The notes beneath the pieces are model-generated. The model did not search any database. It was not told where the DNA came from and was given only the letters and a program-made list of their open reading frames with translations. The position numbers and the translations under genes are program-made. From positions 248,001-312,000 of the forward strand of contig JAIXUH010000002.1 in the NCBI GenBank assembly GCA_027484145.1: a stretch of DNA of 64,000 bases, in the 5' to 3' direction. Positions 15,872 to 24,900 of this stretch are shown piece by piece (position 1 is the stretch's first letter; the number at the start of each line of letters is the position of its first letter). The DNA comes from Rhodobacter sp. (lineage in GTDB: Bacteria; Pseudomonadota; Alphaproteobacteria; Rhodobacterales; Rhodobacteraceae).

Positions 15872-16945
15872 ATGATGACCAATATCGTTTCCCTGCGACG
15901 CCACGCCACGCAACCGTCGCTGTGTGCCGTTCCGGCGCTGATCAACCTGTTTGCCACTCGTCGCCGCGACCGGCACGATGCCTTTTGGTTGAAGGAAAAC
16001 GCCGAGCTTGCTTCCGTTCTGGTGGCAACGGGTCTGCGCCCGGGGGCAGGGGACGTGCAGCCCTATGCCGCGATTGGCCGGGGGTTGCTGAACGAATTGC
16101 AGTTCTTTCCGCAGTACTATCGCATGATGCTGGGCTTTGCGCTGGATCTGGCGGCCTTGGGCGTGCCCGATGTGCCGGTTGCCGCCATGGCCACCCATGT
16201 GGTGAACGAAGGTCTGGCCGGGGCCGAGGTGTCGGACATTCACCGTGCCGAAGCGCGCTTGCTGTTGGTGCGCGCCGGGGTGGATGTGGCGGCGGATGAT
16301 GGGCTTGACGCCCGGATGGCACGGTTCACGCGGCAGTCTGCGACCTTTTGCCTGCCGAACCGCCGTGCCGCCTATGACCTGACACATGCCGTGTTCTATG
16401 CCGCTGATTATGGCCGTGTGCCGCTGTTGCCCGATGCTGACCGCAGGCTGAGCCTGATCCATACCGGGATGGTGGCATGGCTGGATGGCAACCTTGATCT
16501 TCTGGCCGAAGTGACCGTTGCCCTGCGACTGGGCGGAGATATCGTGCCGGGCCTGTGGGCCGATGCCGTGGCCCGCGCGGCGGGGCGCGTTGACTACGCC
16601 CCCGGTTCGGCCGAGGGGCCGTTTGATGACGACTATCATCAGGTGCTGGTGCTGAACTGGGCCTTGGCGGCGGCGGGGGGGCAACCCTTTGCCGGTGATG
16701 TGCCGGCGGCAGCGCGGATCATGCGCCAATCGCCCCGGCAATCGGTGGCCTTGCGCGAACTGTCGGTTCAGTTGCTGGACCTTGCCGATGCCCGCACCTC
16801 CGACTGGGATCGCATGCGGTGGCGCATCTGGCCAAGGCTGAGCGAGCCTGCCCGCGCCTGCATTTCCGCCATCGAAGGATGGGCCGAGTTCGAAGGGTTC
16901 TTCGCCGGGTTTTCCCGTGCCGGACAGCGGGCGAGGGCTGCATGA
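15872..16945 (+). CDS. Uncharacterised 357-residue helical protein linked to the small peptide
   Basis: A predominantly helical, soluble protein with no signal peptide. I do not recognise it with certainty; it may belong to a Rhodobacteraceae DUF family. Distinctive stretches are FWLKENAEL (38-46), FFPQYYRMMLGFALDL (78-93) and DLTHAVFYAADYG (169-181), which contains a His and an Asp in a possible active site. The pattern of paired helices with VAWLDGNLDLLAEV resembles helical-toroid proteins, but that is inference. Alternative starts are ATG 15872 and 15875. Its stop overlaps the exporter ATG (ATGA), so the two are translationally coupled, and the 62-residue peptide lies just upstream. Confidence 0.75.
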   Translation: MMTNIVSLRRHATQPSLCAVPALINLFATRRRDRHDAFWLKENAELASVLVATGLRPGAGDVQPYAAIGRGLLNELQFFPQYYRMMLGFALDLAALGVPDVPVAAMATHVVNEGLAGAEVSDIHRAEARLLLVRAGVDVAADDGLDARMARFTRQSATFCLPNRRAAYDLTHAVFYAADYGRVPLLPDADRRLSLIHTGMVAWLDGNLDLLAEVTVALRLGGDIVPGLWADAVARAAGRVDYAPGSAEGPFDDDYHQVLVLNWALAAAGGQPFAGDVPAAARIMRQSPRQSVALRELSVQLLDLADARTSDWDRMRWRIWPRLSEPARACISAIEGWAEFEGFFAGFSRAGQRARAA

Positions 16946-17877
16946 TGCGCAACGCTCTGAAAAATCCGCTTCTGATCGGCGTGGCGCTCTTGTGTGCCAG
17001 CACCCTCGCCGCAACGCTTGCTGATGGCACCGTCAAAGAGCTTTCGGCCCGGTTGCAGGCGCCGCAGGTGTTCTTTCTGTCGGGCCTGATGATGGCGGGG
17101 CTTAGCCTGATGGCGGCCCATGCCGGGTCGCGGGTTGGGATGTTTGCAACGACCTGCCTGCGCACCTCGGCCCCATGGCTGATGGCAATGCGGTCGCTGG
17201 CCACGGTTCTGGCGTCGCTTGGGTTCTTTTACGCCATCAAGCTGATCCCGCTGGCCGAGGTGTTCCTGTTCGTCGGGCTGATGCCCTTGATGTCGGCGCT
17301 GCTGTCGCGGCCCCTGCTTGGCGAAACGGTGCAGCCTGCGGCGTGGGGCGGCCTTGTGATTGGCCTGATCGGGGTGGCAATGCTGTTTCCCGAAGGCTTT
17401 TCGGGCCTGACGGCGGGGCATCTGGCGGGCTTTGGCGGCGCCTTCATGGGAACGGTATCGCTGGTTGTGTCGCGGATGATCGGGCGGCGCGAGATGAACA
17501 CGCTGGTGCAGGTGTTTTACCCCAACCTTGCGCTTGCCATGGCGGCGATGGCGCTGCTGCCCAGCCTGTGGCAGCCGATGGCTTGGGGCGATATTGCGCT
17601 GATCGGGCTGTATTCGGGGCTGCTGTTCTTGGCCCGCTGGGCGATGGTCATGGTGATGCAGCGCCTGCGTGCCCCGGTGGCGCTGCCCCTGATGAACGTG
17701 CAGTTCGTCTGGATGGTGGCGGTTGGCTTCCTGTTCTTTGGCGAGGTGCCGGCGATGGCCACCCTGATCGGGGCCGGGTTGGTGATGGCGGCGGGCGTGA
17801 TTGCGCTGACCGAACAAGCCCGCACCGAACGCAAGGCCCGTCTGGCACAGAGCAACCATGTGATCCCCGCCGAATGA
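16942..17877 (+). CDS. EamA/DMT-family membrane transporter
   Basis: A 311-residue inner-membrane protein with about ten hydrophobic helices arranged as two EamA repeats. Typical features are LADGTVKELSARL after the first helix, SLGFFYAIKLIPLAEVFLFVGLMP in the first half and MNVQFVWMVAVGFLFFGEVP in the second. DMT proteins export metabolites, amino acids or nucleotide-like compounds. The ATG overlaps the stop of the 357-residue gene and has GAGGG upstream. Context suggests export of whatever the two preceding genes produce, but this is not proven. A strong terminator follows. Confidence 0.88.
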   Translation: MMRNALKNPLLIGVALLCASTLAATLADGTVKELSARLQAPQVFFLSGLMMAGLSLMAAHAGSRVGMFATTCLRTSAPWLMAMRSLATVLASLGFFYAIKLIPLAEVFLFVGLMPLMSALLSRPLLGETVQPAAWGGLVIGLIGVAMLFPEGFSGLTAGHLAGFGGAFMGTVSLVVSRMIGRREMNTLVQVFYPNLALAMAAMALLPSLWQPMAWGDIALIGLYSGLLFLARWAMVMVMQRLRAPVALPLMNVQFVWMVAVGFLFFGEVPAMATLIGAGLVMAAGVIALTEQARTERKARLAQSNHVIPAE

Positions 17878-17893
17878 TCGGCCCGGAAACAGC

Positions 17894-17926
17894 AAAGGCC
17901 CGCAGCACCCCGGCTGCGGGCCTTTT
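17894..17926 (+). terminator. Intrinsic terminator closing the peptide-exporter unit
   Basis: AAAGGCCCGCAGC pairs perfectly with GCTGCGGGCCTTT around a 6-base loop, giving 13 pairs followed by TTTT in the plus direction and preceded by AAA, so it may also stop the convergent erpA message. Confidence 0.85.
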
Positions 17927-17968
17927 GCATGAAGCACGGCTTAAGCGTGACCTGTCAGGATCACTCTG

Positions 17969-18328
17969 TTAGATTGAGAATGAGGTGCCGCAGCCGCAGC
18001 TGCTGGAGGCATTTGGGTTTTCGATCACAAAGCGCGCGCCGATCAGCTCATCGGTAAAGTCGATGACAGCGTTTTGCAGGAAGGGCAGCGAGATCTGGTC
18101 GACCAGCACCCGGAAGCCGTCTTTCTCCAGCACCAGATCATCGGGCAGCGCGTCGTCCAGCTTGATCTCATACTGAAAGCCGGAACAACCGCCGCCTTCG
18201 ACGGCCACGCGCAAGGCCTTTGCCTCGCCCGTCAGTTCGGCAATCTCGGCCAGCCGGGCATAGGCACGGTCGGTCACGCGGGGCGCAAAAGCATCGGCGG
18301 GAAGCGTCAGGTCCATGGTTTTTGACAT
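17969..18328 (-). CDS. erpA: A-type iron-sulphur cluster carrier (ErpA/IscA family)
   Basis: A 119-residue protein that receives Fe-S clusters and passes them to apoenzymes. The three ligand cysteines are in GGGCSGFQYE and SSCGCGTSFSI. RFVIENPN and DFTDELIGARF are family features. A second ATG (MDLT, 18316) would drop four residues. It stands alone, away from a suf or isc cluster, and diverges from dgt with 63 bases between starts. The ErpA/HesB type fits better than SufA, but subfamily cannot be settled from motifs. Confidence 0.9.
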   Translation of the reverse strand: MSKTMDLTLPADAFAPRVTDRAYARLAEIAELTGEAKALRVAVEGGGCSGFQYEIKLDDALPDDLVLEKDGFRVLVDQISLPFLQNAVIDFTDELIGARFVIENPNASSSCGCGTSFSI

Positions 18329-18391
18329 ATCCTTGGGCGTATCAGTGCAATATAAGGCCGATCAAAGGCTTCAACAAGAACAGGCAGACAC

Positions 18392-19597
18392 ATGCTCGCC
18401 CCCTTTGCCTGCCTGCCCGAAGGTTCGCGTGGCAGACTTCATGCGGAACGGATGTCGTCGTTCCGCTCTCCCTTTCAGCGCGACCGCGACCGGATCATCC
18501 ATTCAAGCGCCTTTCGGCGGCTGAAACACAAGACCCAAGTGTTCGTGGAACACGAAGGTGATTACTATCGCACTCGTCTGACCCATTCGATCGAGGTGGC
18601 ACAGGTGGCGCGCACCATTTCCGGCGTGCTGGGGCTGAACACCGATCTGGCCGAGGCGATTGCTTTGGCGCATGACCTTGGCCATACGCCCTTTGGCCAC
18701 ACCGGCGAAGATGCCTTGGGCGCGCTGATGGAACCCTTTGGCGGGTTTGACCATAATGCGCAGGCGCTGCGTATCGTGAGTCGGCTGGAACAGCACTACG
18801 CCGATTTCGACGGGCTGAACCTGACGTGGGAGTCGCTGGAGGGCATTGCCAAGCACAATGGTCCTGTCACCGGCCCCAATGCGGACAAGAAACATGACGG
18901 CCCGCTGCCCTATGCCTTGGCCGAGGTGAACGCGGCGTGGGACCTTGAACTGCACACCCATGCCAGTGCCGAGGCGCAGGTGGCGGCCATTGCCGATGAC
19001 GTCGCCTATTCGCACCATGACCTGCATGATGGCCTTCGCTCGGGCCTGTTCACCGAAGATGACCTGATGGCGCTGCCGGTGACGGGCCCGGCCTTTGCCG
19101 AGGTCGATGCACTTTATCCCGGCCTTGAAAAGATGCGGCGCCGGCACGAGGCGTTGCGCCGCGTCTTTGGCCGGATGGTCGAGGATGTGATTGCCGTCGC
19201 CAAGAACCGGCTGGATGCGGCGCAGCCGAAATCGGTGGATGACATCCGCCTGATGGGCACCACGGTCATCCGGTTTTCCAAACCGCTGTATCAGGAGTTG
19301 AAAGTGATCCGGTCGTTCCTGTTTCACCGGATGTATCGCGCGCCTTCGGTGATGGAGGTGCGCGCCAAGGTGACCCTTGTGGTGCAAGATCTGTTCGCGG
19401 CCTATATGGCGGACCCGACGCTGTTGCCCGATGGTTGGCAAGCCGAATTGCGCGCGGCGCAGGGGCAGGTCGAGGTGGCGCGGCGGGTGGCCGATTATGT
19501 GGCTGGCATGACCGACCGCTTTGCCATTCAGGAACATGCGCGGCTGTGCGGCGGCGGGCTGGCAGGCCTGCCGCGCGGGCCAGAGTTTCCGGCCTGA
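18392..19597 (+). CDS. dgt: Deoxyguanosinetriphosphate triphosphohydrolase-like protein
   Basis: A 401-residue HD-domain phosphohydrolase that cleaves dNTPs to nucleosides plus triphosphate, affecting dNTP pools. It shows RRLKHKTQVFV, the first metal ligand in RLTHSIEVAQVAR, the HD pair in ALAHDLGHTPFGHTGE, and IADDVAYSHHDLHDG with the fourth ligand. This is the shorter Dgt type 2 without the E. coli C-terminal extension. It converges with dsbB, leaving only eight bases between stops. Confidence 0.92.
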   Translation: MLAPFACLPEGSRGRLHAERMSSFRSPFQRDRDRIIHSSAFRRLKHKTQVFVEHEGDYYRTRLTHSIEVAQVARTISGVLGLNTDLAEAIALAHDLGHTPFGHTGEDALGALMEPFGGFDHNAQALRIVSRLEQHYADFDGLNLTWESLEGIAKHNGPVTGPNADKKHDGPLPYALAEVNAAWDLELHTHASAEAQVAAIADDVAYSHHDLHDGLRSGLFTEDDLMALPVTGPAFAEVDALYPGLEKMRRRHEALRRVFGRMVEDVIAVAKNRLDAAQPKSVDDIRLMGTTVIRFSKPLYQELKVIRSFLFHRMYRAPSVMEVRAKVTLVVQDLFAAYMADPTLLPDGWQAELRAAQGQVEVARRVADYVAGMTDRFAIQEHARLCGGGLAGLPRGPEFPA

Positions 19598-19605
19598 GAA
19601 ATCGC

Positions 19606-20079
19606 CTAGCTGCGCCGGATCGCCATGGCCCAGACCGCCGCAAGGCCCAGCGAGACGATCATGTTCCATCCCGCCATCGAGATGCCGAACATCTGCCAAG
19701 CAATCGCATCACAGCGGATGGGGGCGGCCACGTCCACGTCGGGGTTCAGCAGGTCAGATACGCTGACCCCGCCCAACGAACTGGCGGTGCAAGAGGCGAG
19801 CCCTTCCCACCAGCCCTGTTCGACACCAACGTGAAAGCCACCGATGCCCGCCGTTGCCAAGGCTGCCAGCAGCCCCAGCAGCGGAAGCAACCGCCCCGGC
19901 AAGGCAAGGGCCAGCACCATGATGACCACCGCCGCGGCATGGGGCCAGCGTTGCCACAGGCACAACTGGCACGGGGCAAGTCCGCCGACATACTGGAATG
20001 CAAAGGCCCCGGCCAGCATGGCGGCCGATCCTGCGCCAGCAAGGGCGACAAGCAGCGTGCGGCTGGAGGAATTGAACAT
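19606..20079 (-). CDS. dsbB: Disulphide bond formation protein B
   Basis: A 157-residue inner-membrane protein with four hydrophobic helices. It reoxidises DsbA and passes electrons to quinone. The periplasmic cysteine pair CQLC follows helix 1 (GGLAPCQLCLWQRW). The second pair is in LASCTASS and APIRCDAIAW. The ATG at 20079 follows AAAGGAC; longer upstream frames lack a ribosome site and membrane character. It diverges from the zinc peptidase gene. Confidence 0.9.
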   Translation of the reverse strand: MFNSSSRTLLVALAGAGSAAMLAGAFAFQYVGGLAPCQLCLWQRWPHAAAVVIMVLALALPGRLLPLLGLLAALATAGIGGFHVGVEQGWWEGLASCTASSLGGVSVSDLLNPDVDVAAPIRCDAIAWQMFGISMAGWNMIVSLGLAAVWAMAIRRS

Positions 20080-20203
20080 GGCGTGTCCTTTGGACGTTGG
20101 CGTTGGCACGTGCTTGCCCATGCGGCAGGCGAAGGTCAAGCATCCTTCCCGTCCGGTCACGCGGGCGTTATGGTGACCTTGGGCACAAGACAGGGGTGGG
20201 TGA

Positions 20204-21049
20204 ATGGATTGGCGTGGTCGTCGCGGCAGCAACAATATCGAAGATCGTCGGGGCCGTAGCGGCGGCGGGGGCGGGGCCCGCATCGGCGGGGTTGGCCTGC
20301 TGGCGGTGGTGGTGATCGGCTATTTCCTTGGCATCGACGTCACGCCTTTGCTGCAAGACCCCGGTGCGCAGACATCTGCCCCGGCTGAGCTGACCGAAGC
20401 TGACCGTGCGGCGGGAGAATTCGTGTCTGTCACACTTGCCGATACCGAAGAAGTCTGGGCCGCGGTGTTCCGCGAACAACTGGGCCGCACCTATAGGCCT
20501 GCAACGCTGGTGTTGTTCAAGGGCACTACCAGCAGCCCCTGCGGCAGCGCATCCGGGGCGACGGGGCCATTCTACTGCCCCGGTGACAAGAAAGCCTATC
20601 TCGACACCGACTTTTTCGTGACGATGGAACGCCGCCTTGGCGCCAAGGGCGATTTCGCGGCGGCCTATGTGGTGGCGCATGAGATCGGGCACCATGTGCA
20701 AAACGAGTTGGGCATTCTGGGCAAGGCCAACCAGATCCGCCAACAGGTGAGCCAAGAGGAAAGCAACGCGATTTCGGTGCGGGTCGAGTTGCAGGCCGAT
20801 TGCCTGTCGGGCATCTGGGCGCGTGAGGCGGCGCAGAGCTTTGGCTCGATCGACCGGGGCGATCTGGAAGAAGCGGTGAATGCGGCGCGTCAGATCGGGG
20901 ATGACACCTTGCAGGCCAATGCCGGGCAGCGCCCCATGCCGCACACCTTTACGCATGGCACATCGGAACAACGCTCGCGCTGGTTCGTGACGGGGCTGCA
21001 ATCGGGCAAACTGGCTGATTGCGATACCTTTGCGACCGACGATCTGTAA
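20204..21049 (+). CDS. YpfJ-type neutral zinc metallopeptidase
   Basis: A 281-residue protein with a Gly- and Arg-rich cytoplasmic N terminus, one membrane helix at about 26-45 (ARIGGVGLLAVVVIGYFLGI) and a periplasmic peptidase-like domain with the zinc motif VVAHEIGHHVQNELG. Family markers GRTYRPATLVLF, FYCPGDKKAYLD and LQADCLSGIWA are all present. The function of the family is unknown. It lies just upstream of tRNA-Leu. Confidence 0.9.
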   Translation: MDWRGRRGSNNIEDRRGRSGGGGGARIGGVGLLAVVVIGYFLGIDVTPLLQDPGAQTSAPAELTEADRAAGEFVSVTLADTEEVWAAVFREQLGRTYRPATLVLFKGTTSSPCGSASGATGPFYCPGDKKAYLDTDFFVTMERRLGAKGDFAAAYVVAHEIGHHVQNELGILGKANQIRQQVSQEESNAISVRVELQADCLSGIWAREAAQSFGSIDRGDLEEAVNAARQIGDDTLQANAGQRPMPHTFTHGTSEQRSRWFVTGLQSGKLADCDTFATDDL

Positions 21050-21102
21050 TGACCGGATGCAGTTGACGTCCCTTTGCGGGGCGGCTAAACAGCGCGAACG
21101 TG

Positions 21103-21186
21103 GCCCGAGTGGTGGAATGGTAGACGCAGCGGATTCAAAATCCGCCGCCGCAAGGCTTGTCGGTTCGAGTCCGACCTCGGGTACCA
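21103..21186 (+). tRNA. tRNA-Leu (anticodon CAA)
   Basis: The acceptor GCCCGAG pairs with CTCGGGT (one G-T pair), followed by the discriminator A and an encoded CCA. The anticodon stem-loop is GCGGA TTCAAAA TCCGC, giving CAA. An extended variable arm, typical of class II leucine tRNAs, precedes the T arm GTCGG TTCGAGT CCGAC. It reads UUG codons. Confidence 0.93.
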
Positions 21187-21959
21187 CATCCCAGAACATC
21201 GTCAGACGAATCTGCTGCGGTAACGCGGCAATTTCGCGTGCCTGATTCGCGCTTCGATAGGGCGATTTCGTCTGTGCAGCGCAGCAAAATCGCCAGAATC
21301 ATCCTATTGGTGCATCCGCGTGGACGACCACGGCACGCGCGCCGTGCCAATAGGGCAGAACTGTGTCGATGGTTAACGCAGGGTCACTGTGCCCCGACTG
21401 TTCGCGCCCAATCATCAAAGAACATATCGTTTTTGCCGCCAAACGGGCCGCCTCGGCGGTTTTCCCCAAGAATCCTTGGGCTTCTGGCCGGGGTCGGTTT
21501 TCAGATTGTTGCGACAGTGGCAACGACCCGGCTTTGGTCATGCAATTCATGGGTGTAAATGGGCAGAAGGGGTGTCCCGATACATCCGTTTGGATGTCGC
21601 GTTCTCGCCTTTTTTTACTTTCCGTAAGCCTTAATGAGAGGTATTCATGCTTTTGTCTTGCTGGGTAAGACAAAAGGCCGTGGGGGCGGTCGTCTTGTGA
21701 CAGTGTGCTGCCAAGCACCTTGACAGGGAAAGTGGTGAGCCAAGGGTCAAGTGACCCGAACGTTCGCACAAGCGGTTCGCAAGGGGGAGATACCCTTTTG
21801 CGAAATCACCTCTGTATGTCTCAGGCGATAGGTCTCGTGGCGCAAAGCTGCGGGCCTTGTGTCCGCAAGTCAGCGCCGATGTATCGGCCGTTTTTCATGG
21901 GCCGATGATGTTGGATCGGATGGGCACGCCTTGTGCCCCGCTGCTATGAGGACGAACAG
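21187..21959. other. Long non-coding gap before the first RTX-Hint gene
   Basis: No believable gene is seen in 773 bases. Two structured elements stand out. CCTATTGG (21303) pairs with CCAATAGG (21354) and encloses a CACGGC/GCCGTG hairpin. CTTTTGTCTT/AAGACAAAAG at 21650-21676 is a perfect 10-pair stem with a 7-base loop. The stretch 21600-21660 is AT-rich. These could be leader or promoter elements of the large adhesin gene, or a small RNA. Confidence 0.5.
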
Positions 21960-24900
21960 ATGCCGGTTATCGCGCTTTACAACCTGAACGATCCGTCGAC
22001 CGTCGCTGCAGACAGTGCAGTGGGCAATGGGGCGCAGGACGGCACCTACTTCAACGGGGCAACATCCGTCGGCGGGCGCGCGGTGCTGGACGGGGTCAAC
22101 GACCTTGTCAAGTTCGTGAACGACCCGGTGTTCCAGATGGATCGCGGCACGCTGGAGATCCAGTTCAGCCTCGATGCGGGCACCACGCTGACCGAACCGC
22201 GCACCATCCTGTCGCGTGACAGTGAGGGCACCACCGATGGCGGCTATCGCATCGAAAGCCTGCCCGATGGTTCGATCCGGATCACCCACGAAGGTGTGGC
22301 CGGGACCGAGACATTCACCACCGGACCGGGCTTTCAGAACCCGGGCGATGAGATCAAGATCAGCTATTCCTGGGATCAGGGTGGCACGGGTGGCTATCTG
22401 CAGATCGAAAACCAGACCACCGGAACCAATTTCGCCGACACCGTGCCGAACACCGTCACGATGGACATGGGCGCCATCAGCCGCAACTGGGTGATCGGGG
22501 CCAGCCAGGAAACCTCGCCCGTCGGCACGCTGCAATACCTTGATGAAAACTATCCCGGCTCGGTCGAGTATTTCTCGCTGTCCGACACTGTGGACAACCC
22601 GCCGCAGGACAATGATCCGGTTGCAAACCCGGACACCGCCACCACGGACGAAGATGTGCCGGTGGTGATTGACGTATTGACCAACGACACAGATCCCAAC
22701 GGCGATACTTTGACCGTGACAGGGGGCTCTTCGCCAAACGGCACCGTTACGGTGAACCCGAATGGCACAATCACGTATACTCCGAACCCGGATTTCAACG
22801 GCACTGATACAATTACGTATATCATTGAGGATCCGGCCGGGAACACTGCCACGTCATTCGTGACTGTGACGGTGGTCCCGGTCGATGATCCGACCCGTGA
22901 CGGCATCGTGCGTGGCACCACGGGCGATGACCTGATCGACCTTGGCTACACCGGCGACAATGACGGCGATTTCATCGACCGCAACGACGCGCTTCTGCCC
23001 GGCGAGGCCCCGCAGGACGACATCGTTCTGGCAGGCGCCGGCAACGACACCGTGTTTTCGCTGGAAGGCAACGACGAGGTCACCGGCGCAGCCGGCAATG
23101 ACGTGATTTACACCGGTGTGGGCGATGATGCCGCCACCGGCGATACCGGCGACGACCAGATGTTTGGCGGCGACGGCAATGACTCGCTTTCGGGCGGGCA
23201 GGACAATGACACCGTGGAGGGTGGCAATGGCGATGATAGCCTTGTTGGCGGCCTTGGCTTTGACATCGTTGATGGCGGCGCAGGCAATGACACCATCGAA
23301 GCGGGCGAAGGTGGCGGCGCGCTGATTGGCGGCGCGGGCAACGACTCGGCCATTGGCGGCAACGACAACGACCTGATCGATACCGCAGACCACGGCACCG
23401 GACAGTCGCCGGACCGCAGCTTCCCCGGCCTTTACACGGCTGATGCCAACCCGTCCGATGACCGCGACACCGTTTCGGCAGGCGCAGGTGATGACACCAT
23501 CCTGACCGGCGATGACCGCGACGTGGTGACTGCAGGCGGCGGCAATGACTCGGTCGAAGCTGGTGATGACAACGACAGCGTCACCGCGAATGATGGCAAT
23601 GACACCATTCAGGCGGGCGAAGGCAACGACACCGTTACCGGCGACATCGGCAATGACGTGATCTATGGCGGCACCACCAATGTCGGGCAGGACCCGACGC
23701 ATCTGGTGGATGCGACAGACCCCGATGCCGACAACAACCGCGACGTTCTGGCTGGTGGTGAAGGCAACGACACGATCTATGGTCAGGACGACGACGACAC
23801 CGTGACCGGCGGTCTGGGCAATGACTACCTTGACGGCGGCATCGACGAAGACGTGATCGGCGGCGAGGCTGGCAACGACACCATCGTGGGCGGGCAGGGT
23901 GCCGACTCTATGGTGGGTGGCGGCGACCGTGACGTGTTCCTTGGCGCCACGGCAGGCGACTCGATCGACGGCTCGGCCGCGGGCGACGACTTTGACACGC
24001 TGGATCTGCGTGGCGTTGGCCCGGTGCGGGTGACCTATGACCCGGCCAATGCTGAAAATGGCACGGTCGACTTCCTTGATGATCTGGGCAACACCACCGG
24101 CACGATGACCTTTGTGGAAATCGAAAACGTGCTGGTGCAGGACGGCGCGCCGGATGCGAACCCCGACACCGCGACCACGCCGGAAGACACCGATGCCGTG
24201 ATCAACGTTATTGGCAACGACACGGACCCGGATGGCGACCCGCTGACCGTTACCACCGCCACCGCCGAAAACGGCGAAGTGACCGTGAACTCGGACGGCA
24301 CCATCACCTACTCGCCGTTCATGGATTTCAACGGCACCGACACGATCACCTATACGGTGCGCGACCCCGACGGCAACACGGCCACTTCGACCGTGACGGT
24401 GACGGTGACCCCCGTCAACGATCTGCCCGAGGCCGAGGATGACTTTGCCGAAACGCCGGTTGACACCCCGGTTGTGATCAACGTTCTGGAAAATGACACC
24501 GATCTGGACGGCGACACGCTGTCGGTTCTGGGCACGCCGACGACTGCGCAGGGCACGGTTGTGGTGAACCCGAACGGCACGCTGACCTTTACGCCGAACC
24601 CTGGCTTCACCGGTGCGGCCGTGATCAGCTACGAGATCACCGACAACAACGGCGGCACGGACACGGCGCAAGTGACGGTTCTGGTGGGCGTTGATGACCG
24701 TGACGGCATCGTGCGCGGTACCACCGGCGGTGATCTGATCGACGCGGTCTATGTGGACCCGACCGATGGCGATGTGGTCGATGGCAATGACGCGATCATT
24801 CCGGGCGACGCGCTGAACGATGACCGCATCGTGGCGGGCGACGGCAATGACACGATCTTTGCTGGCGCGGCGAACGACACGATCTATGCCGGAACCGGCG

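Noticed and set aside
21299-21769. 156-residue minus-strand frame in the gap before the first RTX gene
   Set aside because: No ribosome site, no hydrophobic or family pattern, and it covers two structured elements. I keep the region as non-coding.
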